A stretch of 64,000 bases of DNA from Bifidobacterium santillanense (GCF_018555385.1 NZ_JAFEJS010000008.1:1-64000); one strand, 5' to 3'. Positions 33,963 through 42,671 are shown, numbered from the stretch's first letter. A program made the numbers and translations. The notes: a model not told the origin generated them from the sequence alone.

Positions 33963-34694
33963 TTAGTTGAAGAACATGGTGAACAGCCAGCAGCCGATGA
34001 TCGCGCCGACGATCGGGGCGACGACCGGGATCCAGGCCTCGTTCCAGCGGGAGTGGCCCTTGTTCGGGATCGGCAGCAGGGAGTGCAGCAGTCGCGGCAT
34101 GAGATCGCGGGCCGGGTTCAGGCCCGGGCCGGTCGGACCGCCCATGGAGGTGACGAGGCCCCACACGATGAAGCCGACGACGATGGCGGCGGCGGCCGGA
34201 TCCTTCTCGCCCCACGGGTCCATCAGGCAGCACAGCGCGCCGAAGACGAGCACGAGGGTGCCGAACATCTCGTTGAGGAAGTAGTTGGTCTTCTTGTTGT
34301 CGGCATCGGTGGTGCAGAACGTGGCCAGAATGGCCTCGGCGTCATCGGTGTCCTTGTAGTGCGGGTAGTAGGTCAGGTACACGATGAACTGACCGAGCGC
34401 GGCGCCGAGCAGCTGCGCGATGATGTACGGCAGCACCTCGTCCCACGGGAACAGGCCGTTGATGGCCTGGGCGAGGGTCATGGCCGGGTTGATGTGCGCA
34501 CCGGAGATCGCGCCGAACATGAGGACCGGGAACATGACGCCGAAGCCGTAGCCCATGGCGATGTTCAGCCAGCCGGCGTGGTGGCCCTTGGTGTTCTTGA
34601 GCTCGACGTTGGCGACGGAGCCGTTGCCGAAGATCATCAGGATGGCGGTGCCGAAGAACTCGGCCGCCAGCTTCGTAAAGAGGGAGTATTCCAC
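33963..34694 (-). CDS. glpF: glycerol facilitator / aquaporin (MIP family)
   Basis: 243-residue channel with six transmembrane segments and two half-helices. The two NPA boxes are at about 69-71 (GAHINPAMT) and 193-195 (GPGLNPARDLMPR). The Asp after the second NPA-Arg and the MPR end are typical of the glycerol-conducting branch. Loops between TM3 and TM4 are longer than in E. coli GlpF. It would let glycerol and small polyols in by facilitated diffusion. No glpK or glpD is adjacent. Confidence 0.9.
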   Translation of the reverse strand: MEYSLFTKLAAEFFGTAILMIFGNGSVANVELKNTKGHHAGWLNIAMGYGFGVMFPVLMFGAISGAHINPAMTLAQAINGLFPWDEVLPYIIAQLLGAALGQFIVYLTYYPHYKDTDDAEAILATFCTTDADNKKTNYFLNEMFGTLVLVFGALCCLMDPWGEKDPAAAAIVVGFIVWGLVTSMGGPTGPGLNPARDLMPRLLHSLLPIPNKGHSRWNEAWIPVVAPIVGAIIGCWLFTMFFN

Positions 34695-34862
34695 TGCTTC
34701 TTCTTTTCTTCTCTATCTGCTGTTGTTGCTGATTGATGAGTGATGCGACTACGGCGCACGCGCCGTGCAAACTAGGCAAGTGTACGCCGAGGGCTGAACC
34801 GTGTGGGACGAGCCACATGTCGCACGGCGTTCCGCGCAGGCTGCGACAATGTCGCAAAACGA

Positions 34863-34892
34863 AAAAGACCGAAGCCTTTCGGCCTCGGTCTT
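34863..34892 (-). terminator. terminator of tRNA-Lys(CUU)
   Basis: AAGACCGAAGCC / GGCCTCGGTCTT with a TTTC loop is followed on the minus strand by TTTTTCG. Confidence 0.7.
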
Positions 34893-34897
34893 GTCTG

Positions 34898-34971
34898 TGC
34901 CCCCGCAGGGATTCGAACCCTGGACACGCTGATTAAGAGTCAGCTGCTCTAACCAACTGAGCTACAGGGGC
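34898..34971 (-). tRNA. tRNA-Lys(CUU)
   Basis: 74-nt cloverleaf with acceptor GCCCCTG / CGGGGGC, D-arm GCTC...GAGC, anticodon stem-loop GCTGA-CTCTTAA-TCAGC (CUU anticodon) and T-arm CAGGG-TTCGAAT-CCCTG. CCA is not encoded. The surrounding gaps hold no gene. Confidence 0.95.
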
Positions 34972-35273
34972 GTTGGTCAGATGTTGAAGTGTTCCTTGCA
35001 ACGAGTGATAAATATACACGCATCCGCGCCTGACGCAACCCTCGGCGTGTCGCACCTCCTCCGACATCGGAACCGCACCGTTCCGCCGCCGCGAACCAAC
35101 CTCCGCCCCGGCCCGGTCGGGCCGCCCATCGGACCACCCACCTCAGCCATCGGACCACCCCAACCGGACCGCCCATATAAGCCGCCGGAGCGCCCATCGA
35201 ACCATCCACCTCAGCCGCCGGAGCGCCCGACCGGACCTACCACCTGCCCGCATCGCCCCACCGTTCCGGCTTG

Positions 35274-35470
35274 CCGAGCCATTATCGCCACCAAGTGGCG
35301 GTTATCTCTCGCGCAGAGCCACCCAAGCGAGAGATAACCGCCACTCACCGGTCGGAATCTCCCGCCAAGGTCATCCAGCGAGAGTTCTTCGCCACTCACC
35401 GGCAGTCATCTCTCGCATAGATGTCGCGCAGCGAGAGATAGTTGCCATGGAATCGCACGAATCTCTCACT
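35274..35470. repeat. array 3 of 52-bp-period palindromes (four copies)
   Basis: Copies start at about 35274, 35326, 35378 and 35430, with the GCGAGAGATAACCGCCA...ATCTCTCGC half-sites of arrays 1 and 2. No gene adjoins it. Confidence 0.8.
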
Positions 35471-35509
35471 CAGACGCGCCATGGCATCCCGATGGCATCC
35501 CCGGCGCTC

Positions 35510-35700
35510 CGGCAACCCGGCGGCAACCCGGCGGCAACCCGGCAACCCGGCAGCCCGGCGGCAACCCGGGGACCCAGCAACCCGGCAGCCCGGCGGAACC
35601 CGGGGACCCAGCATCCCGGCAGCCCGGCGGAACCCGGGGACCCAGCGGAATTCCGGGGACCCGGAGGAACCCGGCAGCCCAGCAAGATCCCGGCAGCCCG
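35510..35700. repeat. short tandem repeats of GGCAACCCGG / GCAGCCCGG type
   Basis: Imperfect 9-19 bp units (CGGCAACCC, CGGCAGCCC, GGAACCCGGGGACCCAG) run head to tail for about 190 bp. They are low-complexity and probably expand by slippage. Confidence 0.75.
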
Positions 35701-35716
35701 AACGCGCGGGCATACG

Positions 35717-35752
35717 AAAAACCCCGCGGCCCGAATGCGGGCGGCGGGGTTT
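35717..35752. terminator. terminator of the rpsF-ssb-rpsR-rplI operon
   Basis: AAAACCCCGC...GCGGGGTTTT with an inner GCCC/GGGC pair lies 60 bp after the rplI stop, with A- and T-runs on both sides. Confidence 0.7.
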
Positions 35753-35812
35753 TCAGTGCTTAAGCTCAGACAATCAGTCTGATGGGGTTCCGGGCGTCAC
35801 ACCCGGAATCAT

Positions 35813-36259
35813 TCACTCGGCGACGACCTTGACGAAGAACTTCGCGACGATCTCCGGGTGGAGCTGGACCTCGGCCGGGAACTCGCCGGTGGTCTTGATG
35901 GCCTCGACGGTGATGGCCTTCGGATCAACCGGGGCCTTGTCGAGGAGGGCCATCGCGATGGCCTCCTTGGAGATGGAGCCGAAGAGCTTGCCGGACTCGG
36001 ACACCTTGGCGGCGATCTCGACGGCGGAGCCCTCGATGGCGGCCTTGGCGGCGACGGCGTCCTCGCGGGTGGCGACGGCCTTGGCCAGACGCGCGCGCTT
36101 CATGGCGACGATCTGAGCCTCGGCGCCCTTGTTCCACGCGAAGGCGAGGCCCTGCGGGATCAGGTAGTTACGAGCGTAGCCGGCCTTGACCTCAACGACG
36201 TCACCGGAGTGACCGAGGTTGGCGACGGTCTTGGTGAGAATAACCTTGGTATCAGCCAT
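35813..36259 (-). CDS. rplI: 50S ribosomal protein L9
   Basis: 148-residue protein of the large subunit. The N-terminal rRNA-binding domain is typical ([20 protein letters not shown], then [16 protein letters not shown]), the long connecting helix is Ala/Lys rich and the C-terminal domain ends [13 protein letters not shown]. It is the last gene of rpsF-ssb-rpsR-rplI, 17 bp after rpsR. The ATG at 36259 has AGGAGG eight bases upstream; an ATG two codons earlier is too close. Confidence 0.97.
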   Translation of the reverse strand: MADTKVILTKTVANLGHSGDVVEVKAGYARNYLIPQGLAFAWNKGAEAQIVAMKRARLAKAVATREDAVAAKAAIEGSAVEIAAKVSESGKLFGSISKEAIAMALLDKAPVDPKAITVEAIKTTGEFPAEVQLHPEIVAKFFVKVVAE

Positions 36260-36276
36260 GTTCATAGCCTCCTAAA

Positions 36277-36525
36277 TCAGCGACCGGACGTGGCGTACGG
36301 CAGCAGGGCCATCTCGCGGGCGTTCTTGATCGCCTTCGCGAGCTCGCGCTGCTCCTGCACGGTGACGCCGGTGATACGACGGGAACGGATCTTGCCGCGA
36401 TCGGAGATGAACTTGCGCAGCAGCGCGACGTCCTTGTAATCGATCTCGGTGACCTTGGCGGCCTTCAGCGGGTTCGGCTTCTTCTTGAACGGCTTGACCG
36501 GCGGTTGCGGCCTCTTGCGTGACAT
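36277..36525 (-). CDS. rpsR: 30S ribosomal protein S18
   Basis: 82 residues, normal S18 length. The conserved core ([39 protein letters not shown]) is complete. S18 pairs with S6 in the small-subunit platform, and the two genes share this operon. A good ribosome binding site (AAGGAG) precedes the ATG. Confidence 0.97.
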   Translation of the reverse strand: MSRKRPQPPVKPFKKKPNPLKAAKVTEIDYKDVALLRKFISDRGKIRSRRITGVTVQEQRELAKAIKNAREMALLPYATSGR

Positions 36526-36601
36526 GATGTTCTCCTTGTTTACGATGTGATGCTTTATGCGGCGCTTGGCGCCTTATGCGTTGGGATTCAGGTGCGTGCG
36601 A

Positions 36602-37246
36602 TCAGAACTCGGGATCGTCGTCGGATCCGCCGCCGAAATCGGAGGAACCGCCGAACGTCGAGAAGCTGGAGCCGGAACCGGCGTCGCTGCTCCACGGATC
36701 GGCCGCGGGGGCCTGGTTCTGGGACGGAGCGGCCTGCTGGGCCGGAGCGGAGGGCTGGCCGAAGCCGGAGCCGCCACCCTGGTAGCCGTTGCCACCGGAG
36801 TAGCTGGCGCCACCGGAGTAGCCGCCGTTGTTGCCGCCGCCGAAGCCGCCCTGGCCACGGCCCGCGAAGCCGCCCTGACCGGACGACTGGCGGGTCACCT
36901 GGGCGGTGGCGTACCGCAGGGAGGGGCCGATCTCGTCGACCTGCATCTCCACGACGGTGCGGTTGGAACCGTCCTGCGCCTGATAGGAGCGCTGCTGCAG
37001 ACGACCCTGCGCGATCACGCGCATGCCCTTGGACAGGGACTGCGCGCAGTGATCGGCGAGATCACGCCATGCGGAGCAGCGCATGAACAGCGCCTGACCG
37101 TCCTCGAACTGGCCGGACTGGCGGTTGTACGTGCGCGGCGTCGACGCGATGGTGAAGCTCGCCACGGTCGCGCCGGAACCGATGGTTCGCAGCTCGGGAT
37201 CCGCGGTGAGATTGCCGATGATGGTGATCGTGGTTTCGCCTGCCAT
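36602..37246 (-). CDS. ssb: single-stranded DNA-binding protein
   Basis: 214-residue SSB. The OB-fold (about 1-112) has [19 protein letters not shown] and [20 protein letters not shown]. The tail is Gly/Ser/Pro rich and unusually ends [13 protein letters not shown], a DDPEF tip instead of the common DDDIPF or DDEPPF; the acidic-Phe pattern still fits partner recruitment. It lies within the ribosomal protein operon, as is usual. Confidence 0.96.
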   Translation of the reverse strand: MAGETTITIIGNLTADPELRTIGSGATVASFTIASTPRTYNRQSGQFEDGQALFMRCSAWRDLADHCAQSLSKGMRVIAQGRLQQRSYQAQDGSNRTVVEMQVDEIGPSLRYATAQVTRQSSGQGGFAGRGQGGFGGGNNGGYSGGASYSGGNGYQGGGSGFGQPSAPAQQAAPSQNQAPAADPWSSDAGSGSSFSTFGGSSDFGGGSDDDPEF

Positions 37247-37303
37247 GACGCTACCTTCTTATCCACGCCCGACGCTGCACGCGCCGGACTCACGCTTTAC
37301 GCT

Positions 37304-37600
37304 TTACTTGGCGTCCTTACGAAGGATCTTCGTACGGATCACGGACTCGTTGAGGTTGAGGACACGGTCGAGCTCATCGCTGGTAGCGGGCTCGGCGGTG
37401 TAGGTCACCACGACGTAGTTGCCTTCGGTCTTGCCGGCGATCTCGTAGGCCATCTTGCGACGGCCCCAGTAATCGGGCGTATCGACAACGCCGCCTTCCT
37501 TGGTGACGAGCTCCAGATACTGCTCGGTCAGCTTCTTCAGACCGCGCTCATCCAGCTCAGGATCGGCGATGAACATCAGTTCGTACTTGTGCGCAGACAT
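37304..37600 (-). CDS. rpsF: 30S ribosomal protein S6
   Basis: 98 residues, normal length. Core motifs KYELMFIADPELDERGLKKL and DYWGRRKMAYEIAGKTEGNY are complete. It is the first gene of the operon. The ATG at 37600 has AAGGAGG six bases upstream; the adjacent GTG is not needed. Confidence 0.97.
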   Translation of the reverse strand: MSAHKYELMFIADPELDERGLKKLTEQYLELVTKEGGVVDTPDYWGRRKMAYEIAGKTEGNYVVVTYTAEPATSDELDRVLNLNESVIRTKILRKDAK

Positions 37601-37878
37601 CACCCACCTCCTTCGGACTATTCGGCCACGGACCTTCCGTGGCAGGAGTGTGTTTACGCGTTACTGCCCCGCGGTCGATCGGACAAACCCGAACCGCCGC
37701 GAAACACAACTTCACCAAGATAACGCGCACGCGCGACAGCGGCAGGTCCGCACGACGCCCGACGCCCGTCCACGCGGTGCCTAGTACCCCTAGTACACTG
37801 TGTAGAGGCTGTTTAGGGCCCGGCCACAGCGCCGGGCCCGCACTAGGTTCGCGAACACGCAAAGGACGGATACGTAAC
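37601..37878. other. divergent promoter region rpsF / prs
   Basis: No gene. It holds the two outward promoters. CTAGTAC is repeated at about 37780-37798 just upstream of prs, next to a TACACT -10-like box. Confidence 0.5.
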
Positions 37879-38892
37879 ATGTCGACGCTGCTCGAAGGCA
37901 CCCCGGATAAGCGTATGGCGCTGGTCACCGGCCGCGCATACCCCGAGTTGGCCGATCAGGTCGCTTCGTGCCTGGGCACGGAAGTGCTCGAAACCACTGC
38001 CTACGACTTCGCGAACGGCGAGATGTACGTGCGCTACACCGAGCCGGTGCGCGGCGCGGACGTGTTCGTGCTGCAGTGCCACTCCGGTCTGATCAACAAG
38101 TGGATCATGGAGCAGCTCATCATGGTCGACGCCCTCAAGCGCGCCTCCGCCCGCACGATCACCGTGGTCGCGCCGTTCATGGGCTACTCCCGTCAGGACA
38201 AGAAGCATCAGGGCCGCGAGCCCATCACCGCCCGCCTCGTCTACGATCTGTTCCGCACCGCCGGCGCCGACCGCATCATGACGGTCGATCTGCACGCCTC
38301 GCAGGAGCAGGGCTTCTTCAACGCGCCGGTCGACCACCTCACCGCCACGCCGGTGCTGCTCGACTACGTGCGCAACCACATGCCGCTGGAGAACACCACC
38401 GTCGTCTCCCCCGACGCCGGTCGCATAAAGGTGTCCGAGCGCTGGGCCGCCAAGCTCGGCGGCGTCCCGCTCGCGTTCATCCACAAGACGCGCGACATCA
38501 CCCGTCCGAACCACGCCGTCGCGCACGGCATCATCGGCGAGGTCGCGGACCGCGACTGCGTGGTCGTCGACGACATGATCGACACCGCCGGCACGATCTG
38601 CGAGGCCGTGCGCGCCCTGCGCGGCGCCGGCGCCCGCTCCGTGACGCTGGTCGCGACGCACGGCCTGCTCTCCGGCCCGGCCGTCGAGCGTCTGCGCGAC
38701 TGCGGCGCGAAGGAGATCGTCCTGATGGACACCGTGCCGATCCCGCAGGAGAAGCGTCTGCCGAACATGACCGTGCTGTCCGTCGCGCCGCTGCTGGCCG
38801 CGGGCATCCGCTCCGTGTTCGAGGAGGGATCCGTCGCCACGCTGCTGGAGGGTCTGCCCGAGGACATGCGTCCGCGCAACATCTACGCGTGA
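37879..38892 (+). CDS. prs: ribose-phosphate pyrophosphokinase
   Basis: 337-residue cytoplasmic enzyme making PRPP from ribose 5-phosphate and ATP for nucleotide, His and Trp synthesis. The flexible-loop and divalent-metal motif (DLHASQEQGFFNAPVDHLTA) and the PRPP-binding signature (DCVVVDDMIDTAGTICEAV) are complete. The ATG at 37879 follows AAAGGACGG; upstream in-frame codons belong to the promoter. A terminator lies 28 bp after the stop. Confidence 0.96.
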   Translation: MSTLLEGTPDKRMALVTGRAYPELADQVASCLGTEVLETTAYDFANGEMYVRYTEPVRGADVFVLQCHSGLINKWIMEQLIMVDALKRASARTITVVAPFMGYSRQDKKHQGREPITARLVYDLFRTAGADRIMTVDLHASQEQGFFNAPVDHLTATPVLLDYVRNHMPLENTTVVSPDAGRIKVSERWAAKLGGVPLAFIHKTRDITRPNHAVAHGIIGEVADRDCVVVDDMIDTAGTICEAVRALRGAGARSVTLVATHGLLSGPAVERLRDCGAKEIVLMDTVPIPQEKRLPNMTVLSVAPLLAAGIRSVFEEGSVATLLEGLPEDMRPRNIYA

Positions 38893-38920
38893 CGCGTCGT
38901 CCCGATCATCGCTTTGCTTA

Positions 38921-38953
38921 TGCTGTGCGCACTCCGCGCACAGCATTCTTTTT
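38921..38953 (+). terminator. terminator of prs
   Basis: TGCTGTGCGC-ACTCC-GCGCACAGCA followed by TTCTTTTT. Confidence 0.8.
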
Positions 38954-39017
38954 GCCGTTCGTCGATCGACGACGAGTACGACGATAGGAACAGCCGATAG
39001 GAACAGGAGGAGCGGGA

Positions 39018-40229
39018 ATGTTCGATTTCACGACGATGCCGGAGCGGCACGGCCACGACGCGCTGGCGGTCGACGGCATCGGGGCGCCGAACAACGCGAT
39101 GGCGCCGGGCGCGCCGAAGGACGACTTCGACGCGATCCCGATGTGGGTCGCGGACATGAACTTCGCGACGGCACCGGCCGTCACGCGCGAGATCGCGCGA
39201 CGACTCGAGCATCCGCTGTTCGGCTACTTCAACCCGACGGACGCGTACTACGACGCGATCATCGACTGGCAGAGCCGACGCAACGACGTCACCGGACTCA
39301 AGCCCGAACACATCGGCTACGAGAACGGCGTGCTGGGCGGACTCGTCTCCGCGCTGCGCGCGTTCGCGGCGCCGGGCGAGTCGATCCTCGTGCACTCCCC
39401 CACATACAACGGCTTCACGATGGCGGTCGAGTCCGCCGGATACCGGCTCGAGCACAGCCCGCTGTACCGCGACGCCGAGGGCGTGTGGCGCATGGACTAC
39501 GAGGACATGGACCGCCGTCTCAAGGCGGGGCGCATCCACTTCGCGCTGTTCTGCTCGCCGCAGAACCCGACCGGCCGCGTGTGGGAGCGCGAGGAGATCG
39601 AACGGGCGATGGAGGTGTTCCGCGCGAACGACTGCGTGGTCGTCTCCGACGAGATCTGGTCGGACCTGATCCTCGATACGCATCGGCACATCCCCACGCA
39701 GTCGGTGAGCGAGGATGCGCACAACCGCACGATCGCGTTCTACGCGCCGAGCAAGACGTTCAATCTGGCGGGACTGATCGGCAGCTATCACGTCGTGTAC
39801 AACCCGTACCTGCGCGATCGGTTGGAATCGTCCGGCGCACGCACGGAGTACAACAACATGAACGTGCTGTCGATGCACGCGCTCATCGGCGCGTACTCGC
39901 AGGACGGCGAGGCGTGGCTCGACGAGCTGCTCAAGGTGCTCTCGCGCAACCTGCGCGTCGGATTCGAGTACTTCGACGCGATCGAGGGCGTCGAGCTGGC
40001 GCGGCCGCAGGGCACGTACATGCTGTTCCTCGACTGCGAGGGCTGGTGCCGCGCGCACGGGCTGACGATGGACGAACTGATCCGTCAGGGCTGGGACGTC
40101 GGCGTCGCCTGGGAGGACGGGCGGTTGTTCGGCGGCGACTGGACGATCCGTCTGAACCTCGCGCTGCCGCTGTCGCGCGTCGAGGAGGCGCTGCGGCGTC
40201 TGGACGAGCACGTGTTCGTCGTCCGCTGA
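39018..40229 (+). CDS. MalY/PatB-type PLP aminotransferase (cystathionine beta-lyase)
   Basis: 403-residue fold type I PLP enzyme. The family cleaves cystathionine or cysteine C-S bonds and some members aminate other substrates. The PLP lysine is at about residue 246 (APSKTFNLAGL), with SPQNPTGRVW and VVSDEIWSDL as the usual nucleotide-phosphate contacts. IPMWVADMNFATAPA near the N-terminus is a MalY/PatB signature. A role in methionine or sulfur metabolism is likely; no transport or sulfur gene is adjacent. The start has a clear AGGAGGAGCGGG ribosome binding site. Confidence 0.9.
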   Translation: MFDFTTMPERHGHDALAVDGIGAPNNAMAPGAPKDDFDAIPMWVADMNFATAPAVTREIARRLEHPLFGYFNPTDAYYDAIIDWQSRRNDVTGLKPEHIGYENGVLGGLVSALRAFAAPGESILVHSPTYNGFTMAVESAGYRLEHSPLYRDAEGVWRMDYEDMDRRLKAGRIHFALFCSPQNPTGRVWEREEIERAMEVFRANDCVVVSDEIWSDLILDTHRHIPTQSVSEDAHNRTIAFYAPSKTFNLAGLIGSYHVVYNPYLRDRLESSGARTEYNNMNVLSMHALIGAYSQDGEAWLDELLKVLSRNLRVGFEYFDAIEGVELARPQGTYMLFLDCEGWCRAHGLTMDELIRQGWDVGVAWEDGRLFGGDWTIRLNLALPLSRVEEALRRLDEHVFVVR

Positions 40230-40409
40230 GTTCCGAGTGTGTCTTCCCCCGGCCATTTGACTGATTGGCACGGTTGCCCCGATTCCCCGATACCGGGCGT
40301 GATGCCTATGGCAATCGCCCGGTCCGGAAGCCACCGGACGCCACCGGACCGGGCGGACCGACAGTTCCCATGCAATTCCCAGCAAACGCGCATGGCGCAT
40401 TGAAGAAGG

Positions 40410-40512
40410 TGCGGTTATATAGGAACTGCGATCGAAGAGATCGCGATAACTGAACTTCCTTCTTCTTCTCCTTTCTTCTCCTCTCCTTGAGCCCGGCCCA
40501 ACCCGCCGGGCT
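40410..40512 (+). ncRNA. candidate C/U-rich small RNA with terminator
   Basis: TATATA at about 40416 could serve as a -10. It is followed by a small hairpin (GCGATC-GAAGA-GATCGC), a long pyrimidine tract rich in CUUCUUC, CUCCUUU and CUCCUCUCCUU (40455-40488), and at once by an intrinsic terminator (AGCCCGGC / GCCGGGCT then TTTT). Such C/U-rich unpaired tracts can pair with Shine-Dalgarno sequences. No open frame is present. Confidence 0.35.
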
Positions 40513-40516
40513 TTTG
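40490..40516 (+). terminator. intrinsic terminator
   Basis: AGCCCGGC-N7-GCCGGGCT followed by TTTT on the plus strand. It ends transcription from the MalY-type gene or from the candidate small RNA. Confidence 0.7.
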
Positions 40517-40537
40517 GTTTGTGCGCGAGTATCGCGG

Positions 40538-40837
40538 CTACCGGTTGAGGCTGGTGGTGATCTGCTGCTCGACGCGGTCGTAGGCGTTGGACAGGATCAT
40601 GTTGCCCGGGACCGTCGTGATGAGGAACGCGAGGATCGCGGCGATGACGGCCTTGAGGACGCCCTTGATGATCTTCGCGACGATGCGGAAGACCACGTAG
40701 CCGATCATCGCGCCGACCGCGATGCTCACGCCGGTGCGCACGGAATCGGGCAGCGTGCCGTACCAGATGACGAACCGGTCGATGGCGGACAGGTCGAGGT
40801 TGTCGAGGTTGATGTTGTTCAGATCGATGGCTGGCAT
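40538..40837 (-). CDS. small membrane protein of unknown function
   Basis: 99 residues. A polar Asn/Asp-rich N-terminus (MPAIDLNNINLDNLDLSAID) is followed by two hydrophobic segments (TGVSIAVGAMIGYVVFRIV and VLKAVIAAILAFLITTVPG). A clear AAGGAG ribosome binding site precedes the ATG at 40837, so it is very probably expressed. It has no close partner and no recognised family. Confidence 0.75.
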   Translation of the reverse strand: MPAIDLNNINLDNLDLSAIDRFVIWYGTLPDSVRTGVSIAVGAMIGYVVFRIVAKIIKGVLKAVIAAILAFLITTVPGNMILSNAYDRVEQQITTSLNR

Positions 40838-41346
40838 AGCGGTTCTCCTTCATATCGGGCCGGGGCCGGCGCCGGGCTCGCCCCATCATGCCGCACGGAC
40901 ATGGGAAACCCTTCGCCCGCTCCCCCATCGTCGCATTTCCCGCACACCCGTCATCCGGTTCGCAACCGAGCGTCGACGAACCTTATCGAATTGTTACGAA
41001 AGTGACACGCCGTCAGTGAACTTTCAGAGGAATTGCCGTGTTTTTGATGGAAAGCCGACTACCGTTCGCAGGTGATTGTCGAGCACGGTCGCTTGTCGGC
41101 GCATTGCGGGATTCCACGGTTCGGAAGACGCCGACCGACAGGCGCCGAACTTGACACCCCCCCCCCCGCACGGGGTTATGTATACACAACAGAATGTAGT
41201 TTCCTTGACGCCGGGGCACGGCGTCGCACATCCCCATTCGGCACCGGCGGGGATCGCGGCCGACGGGGAATGATAACGATAACTGGATAGCCGCCGAAGG
41301 GGACGCGCGGAACGGCGCATCACGGAAGGATGAGAAGGAGGTCGTC
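40838..41346. other. intergenic region with poly-C promoter
   Basis: No gene. It contains a C11 tract between promoter-like boxes at 41151-41186 and an AT-rich, weakly structured stretch at 40980-41050. Confidence 0.5.
41151..41186 (+). promoter_or_regulatory. promoter with homopolymeric C tract between -35 and -10
   Basis: A consensus TTGACA (41151-41156) is followed by eleven C residues (41157-41167), then GCACGGGG and a TATGTATACA region (41177-41186). The spacer is 19-20 bp, longer than ideal, so gain or loss of C residues would change promoter strength for the gene at 41347. Confidence 0.5.
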
Positions 41347-41970
41347 ATGGCACGCACGCAAGCGTTTACCGAACAGCAGGTCGCATACCTCGAGTCACTG
41401 CCCGCGGTCGATCACGTCACCTCCACACGCATCACCTACGCGAAGGACTTCCGCCGCCGCAGCCTCGTACGGTACCTGCACGGGGCGAGTCCGACCGCTT
41501 TGTTCCGCGAGGCGGGACTCGACCCGAAACTGGTGGGATACAAGCGCATCGAACGATGCTTCGCCCGCTGGAAGGAGCAGGCCGAGGCCGACGGCACCAT
41601 CGACGACGATGCGCCGGAGGAGCCGATCGACGCGAACGAACGGAGGGACGGCACACCATACGGAAACGTCCACGGCCGGGGCGGAATCGCATCGCATGAC
41701 GCAAGCGCTTCCACAACCAAGGACGACGATATGGGCATCGCGGCTCCGCGCGATCGACGGACGCACGGTTCGAGCTCGATCGCGGTCGCGGGTTCCGGTT
41801 CCGGTGCGCCGTCGCCGGATACGGATGTGCCGATCTCGATCGGGGCGGCCGGCGAATCCCCGTCCGCCGACGGCGCACCGGAGGATCCGCGCGACCTGCT
41901 CATCGCGCAGCAGGCACGACGCATCGCCGAACTCGAGCAGGAGGTGCGGGAGCTGCGCGACCGGCGGTGA
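41347..41970 (+). CDS. helix-turn-helix-like protein of unknown function
   Basis: 207 residues. The first 80 residues are helical and basic (TEQQVAYLESLPAVDHVTST, FRRRSLVRYLHGASPTALFR, LVGYKRIERCFARWKEQAEA) and resemble a small DNA-binding domain like the helix-turn-helix part of transposase-associated OrfA proteins. The middle is acidic and disordered. The last 25 residues form a coiled coil (LIAQQARRIAELEQEVRELR). The start has an excellent AAGGAGG ribosome binding site. A promoter with a C11 tract lies upstream. Function unknown; it is not part of a complete insertion sequence here. Confidence 0.7.
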   Translation: MARTQAFTEQQVAYLESLPAVDHVTSTRITYAKDFRRRSLVRYLHGASPTALFREAGLDPKLVGYKRIERCFARWKEQAEADGTIDDDAPEEPIDANERRDGTPYGNVHGRGGIASHDASASTTKDDDMGIAAPRDRRTHGSSSIAVAGSGSGAPSPDTDVPISIGAAGESPSADGAPEDPRDLLIAQQARRIAELEQEVRELRDRR

Positions 41971-42086
41971 ACTTCCGACGCACGACCGACGCGCGCCCCG
42001 TCCCGGAGGACGCGGCCGGCGCCTTCGCAACGCCGTCCGGCACCGGGGTTGAATTGTCCCGCGGCGCCGTGTATCTTGGCAATGTT

Positions 42087-42134
42087 GCCCCTCTAGCTCA
42101 ACGGTTAGAGCAGCGTCCTTTTAAGTCGTGGGTT
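42087..42134 (+). pseudogene. tRNA-Lys(UUU) 5' fragment interrupted by an integrated element
   Basis: The first 48 nt match a tRNA-Lys: acceptor GCCCCTC, D-arm, anticodon stem-loop GCGTC-CTTTTAA-GTCGT and the start of the variable region GGGTT. The T-arm and 3' acceptor are missing, and the sequence changes to GTTTTTCGGGG-type DNA, so no mature tRNA can form. It is probably the left attachment site of the element. Confidence 0.8.
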
Positions 42135-42214
42135 TTTCGGGGATTAAACGTACTGCCCCGACCCGCTTCACGGATTAAATTTGAACGGCTCCCGGTCATG
42201 GAAAGCGTGTTTCC

Positions 42215-42667
42215 ATGTCTCGGACCAGTGCCTCCGCCGCGTGCGCGTTGCCGCCGGTGTTTGCCGTTGACGGCCTCGCCGATGCCTCGCGCGTCCTGTT
42301 CGGGCGTGGTGTCGTTCCTCAATCCCATGATACCCGTTTTCTGCTGGTTCCCGCCTCGAACCGTGGCATAAGCGTACCGGACGGGCAGGGTGCGGCGAGC
42401 GAACGCGAGTTGCGTCGTGACGGCGTGACCACGCGCCGCGTGCGCATGCTGATGGGCGAGCCGAATTATGTGAGCTACGCGGCGCTGGCTCGTATCATGC
42501 GGCTGTCGAAGTCGTCGGTGACGGGCAAGCTCAACGGCGACATCAACTGGACGTTGCCCGACATTCGGCGCATCGCGTCGCATTTCCGCGTTTCCAGCGA
42601 CTGGCTGCTCGGCCTGTCCGACGATCCTGTTCCTTCGATGGCGAAGGAGGTGGTCGCCTTCACATAG
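42215..42667 (+). CDS. XRE-like DNA-binding regulator
   Basis: Up to 150 residues. Only the last 75 have family features: an XRE-like helix-turn-helix (VSYAALARIMRLSKSSVTGK) followed by DIRRIASHFRVSSDWLLGLS, a common end of phage- and plasmid-type repressors. The upstream 70 residues are compositionally plain, so the true start may be the GTG at 42425 (about 80 residues). No strong ribosome binding site marks either. As the first gene inside the element, it is a likely repressor of transfer or excision. Confidence 0.7.
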   Translation: MSRTSASAACALPPVFAVDGLADASRVLFGRGVVPQSHDTRFLLVPASNRGISVPDGQGAASERELRRDGVTTRRVRMLMGEPNYVSYAALARIMRLSKSSVTGKLNGDINWTLPDIRRIASHFRVSSDWLLGLSDDPVPSMAKEVVAFT

Positions 42668-42671
42668 AAGA

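Larger units (their letters stand above)
34972..35812. other. gene-free repeat-rich gap
   Basis: 841 bp without a credible gene. It holds a roughly 25-bp direct repeat (GCCCATCGRACCAYCCACCT at 35123 and 35192), a 52-bp-period palindrome array at 35274-35470, a block of 10-19 bp GGCAACCCGG-type tandem repeats (35510-35700) and the rplI terminator. The open frames here are Pro/Arg-rich and only reflect the tandem repeat. Confidence 0.7.

Noticed and set aside
35447..35782. Pro/Gly-rich, collagen-like open frame
   Set aside because: It only translates the short GGCAACCCGG tandem repeats; no start site or signal sequence.
41347..41970. Insertion-sequence OrfA with missing OrfB
   Set aside because: The helix-turn-helix is only loosely similar, and no terminal inverted repeats or OrfB remnant are visible.
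42098..42583. Minus-strand frame across the element's left end
   Set aside because: It crosses the tRNA fragment and the XRE-like gene and has no recognisable domain.
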